NCBI GenBank assembly: GCA_015655535.1 | Contig: JAATEW010000231.1 | Span: 1 to 5,002 of the forward strand | Direction: 5' to 3' | DNA: 5,002 nt | Source of the DNA: Hyphomicrobiales bacterium | Lineage (GTDB): Bacteria > Pseudomonadota > Alphaproteobacteria > Rhizobiales > Beijerinckiaceae | Shown here: piece by piece, positions 4,756 through 5,002 of the stretch | Numbering within the stretch: the first letter of the stretch is position 1 | Layout of the letters: the number at the start of each line of letters is the position of its first letter | The notes under the pieces: model-generated | Seen by the model: the letters and a program-made list of their open reading frames with translations, nothing else | What the model was told of the DNA's origin: nothing | Database searches by the model: none | Program-made: the position numbers and the translations under genes

Positions 4756-4965
4756 TCAGTCGACGGCGATCATGACATCGGAAGATTTGATCAGCGCATG
4801 CGCTGTCATGCCTTTTTCGAGCTTGAGCTCGTCGACGGACTCATTGGTGATGGAGGCCAGGAGGATGATGCCCGGTGCGACTTCGATCGACACATGCGCG
4901 GTTGTGGAGCCTTTGTGAACGTCGGTGATTTTGCCCGCAATAAAGTTGCGCCCGGAAATTTTCAT
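4756..4965 (-). CDS. mop: Mop, single-domain molbindin (TOBE domain)
   Basis: The 69-residue protein is one TOBE domain, the size of Mop/molbindin proteins, which assemble as hexamers in the cytoplasm and bind molybdate or tungstate for storage and buffering. It opens with MKISGRN, the family's S-A-R-N motif with Gly in the second place. S4, R6, T40, S43 and K60 line up with the oxyanion ligands known from ModE TOBE domains, so binding is probably intact. It ends SSDVMIAVD, close to the ModE C-terminus TSHVILAAD. The start at 4965 is supported by AGGAGA (4971-4976, minus strand) five bases upstream. It faces modE tail to tail, and its promoter lies at or beyond the right edge. In other alphaproteobacteria mop is controlled by ModE-type regulators; whether that holds here cannot be seen. 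Confidence 0.92.
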   Translation of the reverse strand: MKISGRNFIAGKITDVHKGSTTAHVSIEVAPGIILLASITNESVDELKLEKGMTAHALIKSSDVMIAVD

Positions 4966-4970
4966 GTTTT

Positions 4971-4976
4971 TCTCCT
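4971..4976 (-). promoter_or_regulatory. Ribosome binding site of mop
   Basis: The minus strand reads AGGAGA five bases before the ATG at 4965. This strong site fixes the start of the 69-residue product. About 26 further upstream bases are in the window, and no promoter is recognisable in them. Confidence 0.8.
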
Positions 4977-5002
4977 GATTCTAAATCGCTGACACAGTTA
5001 AA

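Noticed and set aside
1..5002. CRISPR array, insertion sequence, tRNA or rRNA gene
   Set aside because: No regularly spaced direct repeats, transposase-like frame, terminal inverted repeats with target duplication, cloverleaf or rRNA-like stretch was seen on either strand.

Overview
The window looks like chromosomal DNA from a nitrogen-fixing alphaproteobacterium of the order Hyphomicrobiales (Rhizobiales). GC content is moderately high, and the gene types and order fit that group. A Beijerinckiaceae-like or Bradyrhizobium/Rhodopseudomonas-like diazotroph is a reasonable guess, but no marker in the window fixes the genus.

Left part (1-1348): the 3' end of a nif operon on the plus strand. It holds the C-terminus of a small NifX-associated CCE_0567/DUF683-type protein, then the nif-specific ferredoxin III gene fdxB, then nifQ. 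NifQ hands molybdenum to FeMo-cofactor synthesis, FdxB supplies electrons, and the small protein belongs to the same accessory set. A long hairpin just after the nifQ stop may be the 3' end of this transcript. The fdxB-nifQ gap carries a nested inverted repeat that looks like a dispersed intergenic element.

Middle (1284-3542): after about 500 bases without a convincing gene come two minus-strand housekeeping genes. The upstream one encodes a membrane-anchored divergent polysaccharide deacetylase (YibQ-like). It overlaps rppH (RNA pyrophosphohydrolase, Nudix family) by a GTGA stop/start junction. In related genomes this pair usually follows ctpA, which is not next to it here.

Right part (3543-5002): a divergent intergenic region of about 380 bases, then plus-strand modE (molybdate-responsive regulator with a winged helix-turn-helix and two TOBE domains). 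Converging on modE is a 69-residue single-domain molbindin gene, mop, on the minus strand. Together with nifQ, the window has three genes for molybdenum sensing, storage and delivery, placed on both sides of an unrelated cell-envelope/RNA-turnover pair.

Nothing here is clearly a new system. The points most worth a second look are the ModE and deacetylase residue changes, the possible small RNA behind rppH, the nifQ 3' hairpin, and the likely shared origin of mop and the ModE TOBE domains.
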